Positions 33,455-41,195 of a stretch of DNA of 64,000 bases are shown here, in pieces. Below the pieces are notes generated by a model. That model did not search any database. It worked only from the letters and a program-made list of their open reading frames with translations, and was not told where the DNA came from. Source of the stretch: DAIDKA01 sp963726995 (GTDB lineage: Bacteria > Pseudomonadota > Gammaproteobacteria > Steroidobacterales > Steroidobacteraceae); the NCBI GenBank assembly GCA_963726995.1, contig CAVSEP010000004.1, positions 496,001 to 560,000 on the forward strand. Direction: 5' to 3'. Made by a program: the position numbers and the translations under genes. The first letter of the stretch is position 1. The number at the start of each line of letters is the position of its first letter.

Positions 33455-35179
33455 TTGAGCAAGGGGTTCGAGCTGATCATGCGCCCCGGTGTGTCTCCGC
33501 AGCTGGCGCCGGGACGCAAGCAGGCACTGCCGCCGAACCATTCCGTGGTGCGCGAGCGCGGCTTGCGTATCGAGCGCAACGTCCAAGTCGCGATGCGCGA
33601 TGGTGTGCGGATATACATCGACATCTACCGGCCCGAGAAACCCCCGGAGGCCCGTGTCCCGGTGCTGCTGGGATGGAGCCCCTACGGCAAGCACAACACG
33701 GCCGATCATCTGCCGTGGCCGCAGGCCGGGGTCGAGGCGGGCTGGATATCTGAATACACGGCATTCGAAGGGCCTGATCCGCTGTACTGGTGCCGGCGTG
33801 GCTATGCTGTCGTCTACCCGGATCCGCGTGGCTGCTGGTATTCCGAAGGCGAGCAGCGCCACGGGGGCATCGGCGAGGGCGAGGACTGCTTCGATCTGAT
33901 CGAATGGCTGGGGGTGCAGCCCTGGAGCAATGGACGGGTGGGCATGAGCGGGGTGTCGTATCTGGCGGCAATCCAGTGGTTGGTGGCCCCCCTGCGGCCC
34001 CCACACCTGGCGGCGCTCAATCCCTGCGAGGGCTTCAGCGACTGGTATCGCGAATTTGCCTACCACGGCGGAATTCCCGAGACCGGCTTCGTGCCGCGCG
34101 GCAGTGCCAACCTGCAATGGTCGACCACCCGCACCGAGGATACGAGCGCCAACGCCCGGGCGCATCCGCTGTACGACGAATACTGGGCTAGCAAGGAAAG
34201 TGATCTGGCCGCGATCGTGGCCCCGGCCTACGTAGTGGCCAGCTGGTCAGATCAGGGCCTGCACACCCGCGGCACGCTCGAGGCTTTTGGCAAGCTGGCC
34301 TCGCCACAGAAGTGGCTGGAGGTGCATGGCGGCAAGAAATGGCAGCACTATTACCAGCCACAGAGCCTGGCGAAGCAATTTCAGTTCTTCGAGCGCTTCC
34401 TGAAAGATGCGCCATCCTTGGTGCATAGATGGCCGCCGGTGCTGATCGAAGTGCGCGAATCGGCCCACCGCGGCGCATCGCGCGCGGAACTCGGATGGCC
34501 CCTGGCCCGCGCCGTGTATCGTCCGCTGTTCCTGGATGCGAGGCACGCCACGCTGTGCGATGCGCTGCCCCCAGTGGCGGCGCAGGTGAGCTACGAACCA
34601 ACGCAGCCGACCGGCCGCGCTCTTTTCGACTATCGCTTCGAGCGCGATACCGAACTCACCGGAACGATGAAGCTGCATTTATGGGTGGAGGCCCAGGACG
34701 CAGATGACATGGATCTGTTCGTGGCCATCGAGAAGCTCGACAGGCGGGGCACGCGCGTGCCCTTTGTGTTCTACGCCATGAACGAGAACGGCCCGGTGGC
34801 ACTGGGCTGGTTACGGGTGAGCCATCGGGCGCTGGATGCACTGCGTTCGCGCCCGCAGCAGCCGGTGCACAGCCATCTGGCCGAACAGCGGCTGGCCCCG
34901 GGAGAACGGGTACCCGTGGACATCGAGATCTGGGCCTCGGCGACGCAATTTCGAGAAGGGGAGTGCCTGCGCGTGGTCGTGCAGGGCCACGACATTCCTG
35001 AGCCGGGCGTGCCGAATGCTCCGATGGCGCGGCACGAGGACACCCGCAATCGCGGCCTGCACATTCTGCACACCGGGGGCGCCTACGATACGCACCTGCT
35101 GATTCCGGAGACTCCGCCGCGTGCGGTACGCTCGCCCGCTCAGTCACGGGCCCCGGCCGAGGGTGGCAGCAGGTCGTAG
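33455..35179 (+). CDS. CocE/NonD family hydrolase (X-Pro peptidase S15-like)
   Basis: A 574-residue enzyme without a signal peptide, starting at TTG 33455 with GGGAGA 8-12 bases upstream. The N-terminal alpha/beta hydrolase domain has VAMRDGVRIYIDIYRP, VLLGWSPYGK, YAVVYPDPRG and the nucleophile elbow GMSGVSYLAAIQW (G-x-S-Y-type Ser). A cap follows, then a jelly-roll C-terminal domain from about residue 330 (GTMKLHLWVEAQDADDMDLF) as in cocaine esterase and glutaryl-7-ACA acylase. It hydrolyses an acyl ester or amide; the substrate is unknown. Its 3' end overlaps the convergent carboxylesterase gene by 40 bases. Confidence 0.87.
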   Translation: MSKGFELIMRPGVSPQLAPGRKQALPPNHSVVRERGLRIERNVQVAMRDGVRIYIDIYRPEKPPEARVPVLLGWSPYGKHNTADHLPWPQAGVEAGWISEYTAFEGPDPLYWCRRGYAVVYPDPRGCWYSEGEQRHGGIGEGEDCFDLIEWLGVQPWSNGRVGMSGVSYLAAIQWLVAPLRPPHLAALNPCEGFSDWYREFAYHGGIPETGFVPRGSANLQWSTTRTEDTSANARAHPLYDEYWASKESDLAAIVAPAYVVASWSDQGLHTRGTLEAFGKLASPQKWLEVHGGKKWQHYYQPQSLAKQFQFFERFLKDAPSLVHRWPPVLIEVRESAHRGASRAELGWPLARAVYRPLFLDARHATLCDALPPVAAQVSYEPTQPTGRALFDYRFERDTELTGTMKLHLWVEAQDADDMDLFVAIEKLDRRGTRVPFVFYAMNENGPVALGWLRVSHRALDALRSRPQQPVHSHLAEQRLAPGERVPVDIEIWASATQFREGECLRVVVQGHDIPEPGVPNAPMARHEDTRNRGLHILHTGGAYDTHLLIPETPPRAVRSPAQSRAPAEGGSRS

Positions 35180-36777
35180 CGATAGGCCGGATGGGCCCGC
35201 AGCCATTCGATTCGGGAGACCTCAATGGGCACGACCTGCCCGGGACTTGGGCCGCCCCATTCGAGCTTCACCTCTCGGGATGGCGCCCACGCCGGCCAGG
35301 GAACAGCGGGCGTGGACGGATCGCCACGTGCCGCGAAGGCCACCAGGGCATCCATCATCATCCCCGAGAGCCGATAGTCGGCGGCCGCCCAGTCGCGCGT
35401 GTGGCGCTGCAGGTTGAAGGCATCGAGGGTGCCGAACCAGAAGGGAATGTCGGCCGTATGGTAGGCCCCCGTCGTGGCGACATCGTAGTCGGCGATATGC
35501 ACCCCCGGAGTGAAGGAGGGAGGCTGCGAGAACAAGGAGATATAGGTCTTGGAACGACTCGCGCGTCCCTGCAGCTGCGCGCAGGCACGGGCATTGCCTT
35601 CCAGTGAGCCCTCGCGGGCGATTCGGATGCCGGTTGCGCGCAGCTGCGCCGCATCCGTCACCGGGTACAGTGCCAGGAACGCATCGGCATCCGCCCCGTA
35701 GATCCGCCGCGCGATCCCCCGGAATTCATCGATGCTTTGCGCGTTCACGAAGGGGCTGGCGGACTCCTCCTTGTTGAAACTCGCAATGAGCGGCATGTCC
35801 TGCAGGTCCTGCGCCTGAACCGCCCGCGGCAGGAAATAGCCGTCGACGACCGGCCCGGCCCGAACGCCCTTGGTCACGGTGACGCCAATCTGGCTCTCCA
35901 GCTGCGCGGCAACCAGCCGGTCGGCGGGAATGTTGCGCAGTTGCGCAAGGTTTGTGGCCCCTAAGTACCTTTGGATCGCGGTGCCATTGCGCTCCCCGTC
36001 GGCAAGCGAGGGCGGGTTTGGCGGAAAGTTGCATCCGGAGGACATCATCGCCCGACTGAACAGTCCCTTGGACAGTGGGCTGAAGAGGTGCAAAGCCACC
36101 GAGCCGGCACCGGCCGACTGCCCGATGACCAGGATGCGCTGCGGGTCTCCGCCGAAGCGGGCGATGTTCTCGTGGATCCAACGCAGCGCCAGGACCTGAT
36201 CCAGCAAGCCGTAGTTGCCCGAGTGCCCGCCCTGTTCTTGGGTCAGCTCTGGATGCGCGAGGAAGCCAATGATTCCCACCCGGTAGTTGAGGTTCACGAA
36301 CACCACACCGCGCTGCGCCATCACATCGCCGCCGTAGGTCGGAATTCCCGCCGACCCGATGGTGAAACCTCCGCCGTAGAGATAGACGATCACCGGCAGA
36401 TGAGAGCCCGGCTCGGAGCGGGACGGAGCCCAGATGTTCAGGTACAGACAGTCCTCGGAGCTGGCCTCCTCACCGTAGTAGTGATTGATGTCATGGGCAC
36501 GCAGCACCTGCACGCACTCGGGCATTTTGCGGTCGGCGTTCCAGACTCCCCGCCAGCTCATCGGCTGCGGGGGCTGCCAGCGCCGTGCCCCGGTGGGTGG
36601 GGTGGCGTAGGGGATGCCCAGCCACGCCTTGACGTTCGGCGAGAGTTGCAGACCCACGACCTTGCCCCCGCTGGTCGTAACGGTCGGCAAGGCCCTCTCG
36701 ACGGGCAGCGCCTGCACTCGAGGCATCGCGCCCAGTAGCCCCGCTACGCAGGCGATGGTCAGCATCCCGTACCGCAT
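35140..36777 (-). CDS. secreted type-B carboxylesterase
   Basis: A 545-residue carboxylesterase/lipase. The ATG at 36777, with GGGAG 7 bases upstream, is the best start and yields a Sec signal ending about VQA. Family signatures are AWLGIPYATPPTGARRWQPP, EDCLYLNIW, YGGGF in the oxyanion region and the nucleophile Ser221 in VIGQSAGAGSVALHLFSP; HTADIPFWFGT carries the catalytic His. It probably removes acyl or aryl esters in the periplasm. A dyad box (36801-36819) of the kind found before the sugar genes lies 24 bases upstream, suggesting co-regulation with the 50-64 kb locus. The last 40 bases overlap the convergent CocE gene. Confidence 0.88.
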   Translation of the reverse strand: MRYGMLTIACVAGLLGAMPRVQALPVERALPTVTTSGGKVVGLQLSPNVKAWLGIPYATPPTGARRWQPPQPMSWRGVWNADRKMPECVQVLRAHDINHYYGEEASSEDCLYLNIWAPSRSEPGSHLPVIVYLYGGGFTIGSAGIPTYGGDVMAQRGVVFVNLNYRVGIIGFLAHPELTQEQGGHSGNYGLLDQVLALRWIHENIARFGGDPQRILVIGQSAGAGSVALHLFSPLSKGLFSRAMMSSGCNFPPNPPSLADGERNGTAIQRYLGATNLAQLRNIPADRLVAAQLESQIGVTVTKGVRAGPVVDGYFLPRAVQAQDLQDMPLIASFNKEESASPFVNAQSIDEFRGIARRIYGADADAFLALYPVTDAAQLRATGIRIAREGSLEGNARACAQLQGRASRSKTYISLFSQPPSFTPGVHIADYDVATTGAYHTADIPFWFGTLDAFNLQRHTRDWAAADYRLSGMMMDALVAFAARGDPSTPAVPWPAWAPSREVKLEWGGPSPGQVVPIEVSRIEWLRAHPAYRYDLLPPSAGARD

Positions 36778-36800
36778 TGGCATCTCCCGCTGTAGCGGCC

Positions 36801-36819
36801 GCATTTGTCGGACAATATA
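36801..36819 (-). promoter_or_regulatory. TATA / TGTC-N-GACAAAT box before the carboxylesterase
   Basis: Read on the minus strand: TATATTGTCCGACAAATGC. TTGTCGGACAA at 36805-36815 is a perfect 5-bp dyad around one base, matching the FadR-subfamily consensus. TATATT can serve as the -10 element, so the operator would cover the transcription start. Confidence 0.6.
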
Positions 36820-36853
36820 GCAGCCGCGGCGGCAGACCGAACAGGGGCACAAA

Positions 36854-36873
36854 TCCCGCCCGCCGGGGCGGGA
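36854..36873 (-). terminator. intrinsic terminator after the TonB receptor at 36884
   Basis: TCCCGCCC - 4-base loop - GGGCGGGA is a perfect 8-bp stem. On the minus strand it is followed by TTTGT. It lies 10 bases after the receptor stop. Confidence 0.65.
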
Positions 36874-36883
36874 CTTGCGGCTG

Positions 36884-39382
36884 TCAGAAGTTGCGCTTGA
36901 GGGTCACGGCCCACTCCTGCGGCGGGCCCGGCGCCCCCTGAACCGTCTGCGAGGAGCCCCGATTGTCGAACAGTCCGGTGTAGTAGAGCTTGTTGCCGAG
37001 GTTGGTGAACTGCGCCGCGATCTGCCAGTGATCATCCGCAGACGCCCAGGTGACCCGACCGTTGACCAGGCTGTACCCGGAGATCTCGTTGTAGCGGGCG
37101 TTCTGCGCCGACTCGTACAGCGACCCCTGGTAGCTGAAGTCCACGCGCGGGGTCAGGGTGCCCATCGATCCGAGACCGAAGGCGTACTGGATGCCCGAGC
37201 TGGCCTTCCAGCGCGGTGCGAAGGGCGTCGTCATGCTGGTGGTGATGCCTGCCTTGAGCGCAAACGGCGACAGCGACACGTAGTTGAAGTCCAGCAGACC
37301 GGCGGAGGCGTCGATCGACAGTCCACGAACGGGCTTGGCCTCGATTTCCAGCTCAGCCCCCTTGACGTTCGCATCGCCGGCGTTAATGAACGCGGCGCAC
37401 GGGGTGGCCTGCGCGGCAGCGATGCCCGCAATGAAGGAGCAGTTGTTGACCGCGAACTGGATGTCGCTGTACTTGTTCCAGAAGGCCGCCAGATTGGCCC
37501 GCAGCCGATGATCCAGCCACTCACTCTTCACACCCAGCTCATAGGCCGTGACGTGCTCGGGCTTGAAGCTGACGACCTGGGAGGGATAGAACGGACGCGG
37601 ATTGATGCCGCCGCCCTTGAACCCGGTCGACACATCGGCGTAGGTCATGAAGTTGTCGAACCACGTGTATTGCAGCGCCGCCCGGTAGTCGATCTTGCTG
37701 CCGCTGTAGCCGCCCACGACTCCATTCAACGCTGCGACCTGCGGCGCGACCCCGCCCGGGTAGGTATTGCCGGGGATGCCCAGCCGGCCATATTCAAAGG
37801 TCTTCTGCTGGTCCGAATAGCGCACGCCCGCATTCAGTTCCAGTTTGGAGGTGAACTTCCAGTCCAGATTGACAAAGCCGGCCTTGTTCTTGGCCGGGAT
37901 CAGATCGTTCTCGAAAAACTCGAAGGAGCCCAGATCGATCCGGCCGCCGTAATGACTCACCTCATCCAGATAGAAGCCGCCGACTGTCCAGGTGAGCGCC
38001 TCATTGAGCAGATTCCCCTGCAGGCGCAGTTCTTCAGTCCACTGGCGGTGCCAGACGGTATCGTGCAGCGTTTCATCGCCCAGCGGCGTGCCATCCTCAT
38101 CCTGCGACCAGTCAGCCCGATAATGCCGCAATCCAGTGATGGACTTCAGGCTGACCTGACTGGAGAGGGCATAGTCCACCGTGGCCGCAAAGCCGTAGCT
38201 TTGCAGGCGCCGATTCGCCGGATCGCAGTACGCGGCCGTGCCATCCGGTGGCTTCGGATCGCAATAGGTGGAGTAGTCGACGTACGGACTACGGCTGAAG
38301 GTATCCTGGGCATAGGGCCCGAAGGGTGAGTAGGCAATGAACGCCGAGCCGCTGGCCGTTCCCAGGGGCAGCCCACCGGTCACGGCGCTCGAGAAGCGCG
38401 GATAGCTGGTGTTGCTGGTGCCGGTGACACCGCTCGCCTGGCCGACGTACAGCAGCGTCGAAGGGGAGGCCTCCGAATTGTCGTTGGTATTGTCGACGGA
38501 CAAATTGACCTCGAGTTTCTCGCTGGCTAGCCAGCGCACCGCCGCCCGCACGGCGGCGTAGGAGGTTCCGCCCTCGGTGCCGATCAGACAGCTCTGATCC
38601 GTGACCGCGGTGGGTACGCCCGAGTTCGGGTGCGTGCAGGCGAAATCATACCGGTCAACATAGCCATCCTGGTGTTTGGCGACGGCGGACACGCGCACGA
38701 ATAGTTGGCCGGGCACCACGGCGAACTCCCCAGCACCGCGCACGTCGGTGCGGTTGAACCGCCCGTAGGTAGCCTCAAGATACCCGCCGTTGTCCCCGGT
38801 GGGTTTCCGGGTGTACAGCTTGATGGAGCCGCCTTCCGAGTTCATCCCCGAGAGGGTTCCTTGCGGACCGCGCAACACCTCCACGTGGTCCACGTCCAAC
38901 AAGTCGAAGATCGAGCCGGTGAGGGTGGCGTAATACACATCATCGACGTACATGCCCACGCCGGGCTCGAAGGCGAAGTTGAAATCGCTTTGGCCGACGC
39001 CGCGGATGAAGGCCTGCAGGGAGGGGCCGAATGCGGCCGGTCCCGGCTCCAGCACCACATTGGGCGCCTGGGCCGCAATCTCGTTCACCGAGTCTTGGCT
39101 GCGGGCCTCCAGGTCTGCGGCGCTGATCGCCGTGAGGGCGATCGGCGCGCTTTGGGCCCCTTGCTGGCGAAACTGGGCGGTGACGACCACTTCCTCGAGC
39201 GGCGCGTCCGCGCTCGACTGGGCGCTCGTTGTCGCCGGCACAGCCGGCGCCGACTGGGCCGAGGTCAGGCCCGCATAACTTCCCAGACACAGAGCCAGCA
39301 ATCTCGTGCCGAGCGCACCAGCTCGGCCCGAGTCCATCGCACGCGATCGTGGCGATGCACCATTATTCACCGACCAAGTCAT
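36884..39382 (-). CDS. TonB-dependent outer-membrane receptor
   Basis: An 832-residue receptor. The ATG at 39382 has GGGGGAT just upstream. A signal peptide region (LLALCLGSYAGLTSAQSAP) precedes the TonB-box-like LEEVVVTAQFR; the plug has VEVLRGPQGTLSGMNSEGGS, and the barrel ends with VTLKRNF. It shares detailed sequence with the receptor at 41196 (FIRGVGQSDF/MRGVNTSEF, EPGVGMYVDDVYYATLTGS, LLDVDHVEVLRGPQGTL), so the two are paralogues with different external loops. The divergent LysR gene at 39685 is the likely regulator across a 302-base region rich in dyads. The ligand is unknown, and the context of esterases and sugar genes favours a plant-derived oligomer. Confidence 0.9.
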   Translation of the reverse strand: MTWSVNNGASPRSRAMDSGRAGALGTRLLALCLGSYAGLTSAQSAPAVPATTSAQSSADAPLEEVVVTAQFRQQGAQSAPIALTAISAADLEARSQDSVNEIAAQAPNVVLEPGPAAFGPSLQAFIRGVGQSDFNFAFEPGVGMYVDDVYYATLTGSIFDLLDVDHVEVLRGPQGTLSGMNSEGGSIKLYTRKPTGDNGGYLEATYGRFNRTDVRGAGEFAVVPGQLFVRVSAVAKHQDGYVDRYDFACTHPNSGVPTAVTDQSCLIGTEGGTSYAAVRAAVRWLASEKLEVNLSVDNTNDNSEASPSTLLYVGQASGVTGTSNTSYPRFSSAVTGGLPLGTASGSAFIAYSPFGPYAQDTFSRSPYVDYSTYCDPKPPDGTAAYCDPANRRLQSYGFAATVDYALSSQVSLKSITGLRHYRADWSQDEDGTPLGDETLHDTVWHRQWTEELRLQGNLLNEALTWTVGGFYLDEVSHYGGRIDLGSFEFFENDLIPAKNKAGFVNLDWKFTSKLELNAGVRYSDQQKTFEYGRLGIPGNTYPGGVAPQVAALNGVVGGYSGSKIDYRAALQYTWFDNFMTYADVSTGFKGGGINPRPFYPSQVVSFKPEHVTAYELGVKSEWLDHRLRANLAAFWNKYSDIQFAVNNCSFIAGIAAAQATPCAAFINAGDANVKGAELEIEAKPVRGLSIDASAGLLDFNYVSLSPFALKAGITTSMTTPFAPRWKASSGIQYAFGLGSMGTLTPRVDFSYQGSLYESAQNARYNEISGYSLVNGRVTWASADDHWQIAAQFTNLGNKLYYTGLFDNRGSSQTVQGAPGPPQEWAVTLKRNF

Positions 39383-39489
39383 GGATCCCCCGGCGCCACC
39401 CGACCCCTCAGTCCCGTCGTCGAAGCGCAACGGATACAGGAGCAATATGTACGCCAGAGCAGTATTCAGTGAGTCTGGAAACCCAACAA

Positions 39490-39526
39490 GGTATCGGAAC
39501 TGGGACCCACCGTTCCATTTGATACC
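39490..39526. promoter_or_regulatory. hyphenated inverted repeat in the receptor leader
   Basis: GGTATC-GGAAC pairs with GTTCC-(ATTT)-GATACC around an 11-base centre that itself holds TGGG-A-CCCA. In the receptor's 5' region, 108 to 144 bases upstream of its ATG, it could be an operator or an RNA hairpin. Its role is unknown. Confidence 0.4.
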
Positions 39527-39590
39527 CTCCCGCGTGGCGTGGGAGTGCCGCCGTTGGAACAGCCGGTGCGAACGCTTATTGGGGCCCCAA

Positions 39591-39617
39591 ATTCGCTATG
39601 ATACGAAGCGAATCATA
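39591..39617. promoter_or_regulatory. overlapping dyads, candidate LysR site
   Basis: ATTCGCT-N9-AGCGAAT (39591-39613) and TATGAT-N9-ATCATA (39597-39617) overlap. The second contains T-N11-A spacing as used by LysR-type regulators. It lies about 68 bases before the LysR start, a normal autoregulation position. Confidence 0.5.
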
Positions 39618-39684
39618 ATCACAAACCACCTCGGGCGCCCGGATCGCCAGACCCGCCGCTGCCACGGGCACAGGAGGGCAGCGC

Positions 39685-40650
39685 ATGCCCATGGACTCCA
39701 CCTCGGACCGCATATCCAATGTGGCCTTGAGCAACTCGACGCCGCGCCTCGACCTGAATCTGCTGATGCTGTTCCTGGAGATCGTCAGCGCGGGCAGCAT
39801 CAGCCAGGCGGCCCTTCACCTTCATACTCCCAAGGCGACCCTGAGCCGTAAACTGCGCCAGCTGGAGCAGCATATCGGCGCCGTATTGGTCAAACGCGGT
39901 TCGAAACGGTTGGAGCTGACCGATATCGGTGAGGCCTTCCTGCATCGCTGCGAGCGCATCGCGGTCGAGACGCAAGAAGCCAGCCAAATTGCCTCGGAGA
40001 TGCAGTCGCAGCTGCGGGGCATCATGCGCGTCAGCATGCCGATTGGGCTGGCGAACACCTGGGTCAGCCGCGCACTGTCGGACTTTGCGTTGCGTTACCC
40101 CGAGGTGCGCCTCGCGATCCATGTGACCAACCGCTGGGTCGATGTGAGCGAGGAACCCTACGATGTCGCAATCTGCATCGGCCGAGTGCGCAACGCACAG
40201 CTTCCGACCCGGCGGCTTGCCGAACTGCCCCGCGGGCTATTTGCCAGTCCAGAGTACTGCGCGCGCAAGGGCGTCCCGCAGTCAGCCGGCGAACTCGTGG
40301 ATCATGACTGCATCGTGCTGGACACCCAGGTCAACGACGGCTTGTGGTCGATTGCAGCCGGCCCCCGTCCCGCACTCGTGCCGCGTCTGACAACCACCGA
40401 CATCGTGGTCGCCAAGGAGATGGCGGTGGCGGGCGTGGGCATCGCGATGCTGGCTCGGCCCATCTGCGAATCGGACGTGCACGCCGGCCGACTGGTACAG
40501 GTTCTGCCGCACTGGCAGATCCCTCCGGTGGCCATTTCGGCGACGTTTTTGGAGCGCCGCCACATGCCCGTGAGGATCCGTGCCTTCATCGACCTCATGG
40601 TCAGCGCCCAGCGCAGCCACGGAGGGAGTGTGCCGGAACGAGAATCATGA
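39685..40650 (+). CDS. LysR-family transcriptional regulator
   Basis: A 321-residue regulator with CAGGAGGG upstream of the ATG at 39685. The N-terminal helix-turn-helix is at about 22-80: LDLNLLMLFLEIVSAGSISQ, AALHLHTPKATLSRKLRQLE and GAVLVKRGSKRLELTDIGEA. The substrate domain (VSMPIGLANTWVSRALSDFA, YDVAICIGRVRNAQLPTRRL, AGVGIAMLARPICESD) is of the CrgA/DntR-like type. It likely controls the divergent TonB receptor at 36884-39382 and itself. The inducer is unknown. Confidence 0.88.
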   Translation: MPMDSTSDRISNVALSNSTPRLDLNLLMLFLEIVSAGSISQAALHLHTPKATLSRKLRQLEQHIGAVLVKRGSKRLELTDIGEAFLHRCERIAVETQEASQIASEMQSQLRGIMRVSMPIGLANTWVSRALSDFALRYPEVRLAIHVTNRWVDVSEEPYDVAICIGRVRNAQLPTRRLAELPRGLFASPEYCARKGVPQSAGELVDHDCIVLDTQVNDGLWSIAAGPRPALVPRLTTTDIVVAKEMAVAGVGIAMLARPICESDVHAGRLVQVLPHWQIPPVAISATFLERRHMPVRIRAFIDLMVSAQRSHGGSVPERES

Positions 40651-41195
40651 CTTGCGTGCGACGGACGAGGCGCTGAAGGCCATCCGGCCGCTCTGCTGCA
40701 GCGCTTCGCCGCAAACCGTTGACTGACCTTCGGATCCCGACAACTGCTGAGGCCGCCCGATTCGCTGTTGGGCCCCGTGTTTGATACCTCTCAACTGGAA
40801 AACGGGATCCCAATCGGCCCGCGACAGGGCGCGGCATGTCTCGGCACTATTGCGGTGCGTTTTCCGGGACCAGGAATCCAATACTCATGACCGGCGCCCA
40901 TCGTGCCAAGCAGGTTGCGCCCGCTGCCAAATGTTGCAAACGTTTGCGCCTTGAGTTATTTGTAAGCGCTTGCAGACGGGGGCGAACAAGTTCGCTGCCG
41001 GGGCGATGCGGCCCGGGGCCGGATGATCGACCAGGCGGTGACGGTACTGGAACAGTGGGGATTAGCCGATGTTAGGGACGGCCACGCAAGAACGGGCCGC
41101 GGGGAAACTCGGCGTGACGAAACGGAGCCGGGCACCGCACGTGCCTTCCGCTGCTCACGTCGCACAATAAACATGAAAGCCAGGGGGTCTGGAAT
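40651..41195. other. 545-base non-coding region before the TonB receptor at 41196
   Basis: Short open frames here have no family signature or ribosome site and I treat them as non-coding. The region contains two LacI-type operators (40934-40974) and ends with AGGGGG before the receptor ATG. The part after 40975 is very GC-rich and shows nothing I can name. Confidence 0.5.
40934..40974. promoter_or_regulatory. pair of LacI-family-type operators
   Basis: GCAAACGTTTGC (40936-40947, perfect 12-bp palindrome within TTGCAAACGTTTGCG) and TGTAAGCGCTTGCA (40961-40974, one mismatched pair) both have the central CG with TG.AA..TT.CA flanks typical of LacI/GalR repressors. Centres are 26 bp apart. They lie about 220 bases before the receptor ATG. 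No LacI gene is in the window. Confidence 0.55.

Larger units (their letters stand above)
39383..39684. other. 302-base control region between TonB receptor and LysR gene
   Basis: No coding pattern. It holds a long hyphenated inverted repeat (39490-39526) and two overlapping dyads (39591-39617), described separately, and a CAGGAGGGC Shine-Dalgarno region before the LysR ATG at 39685. Confidence 0.5.
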
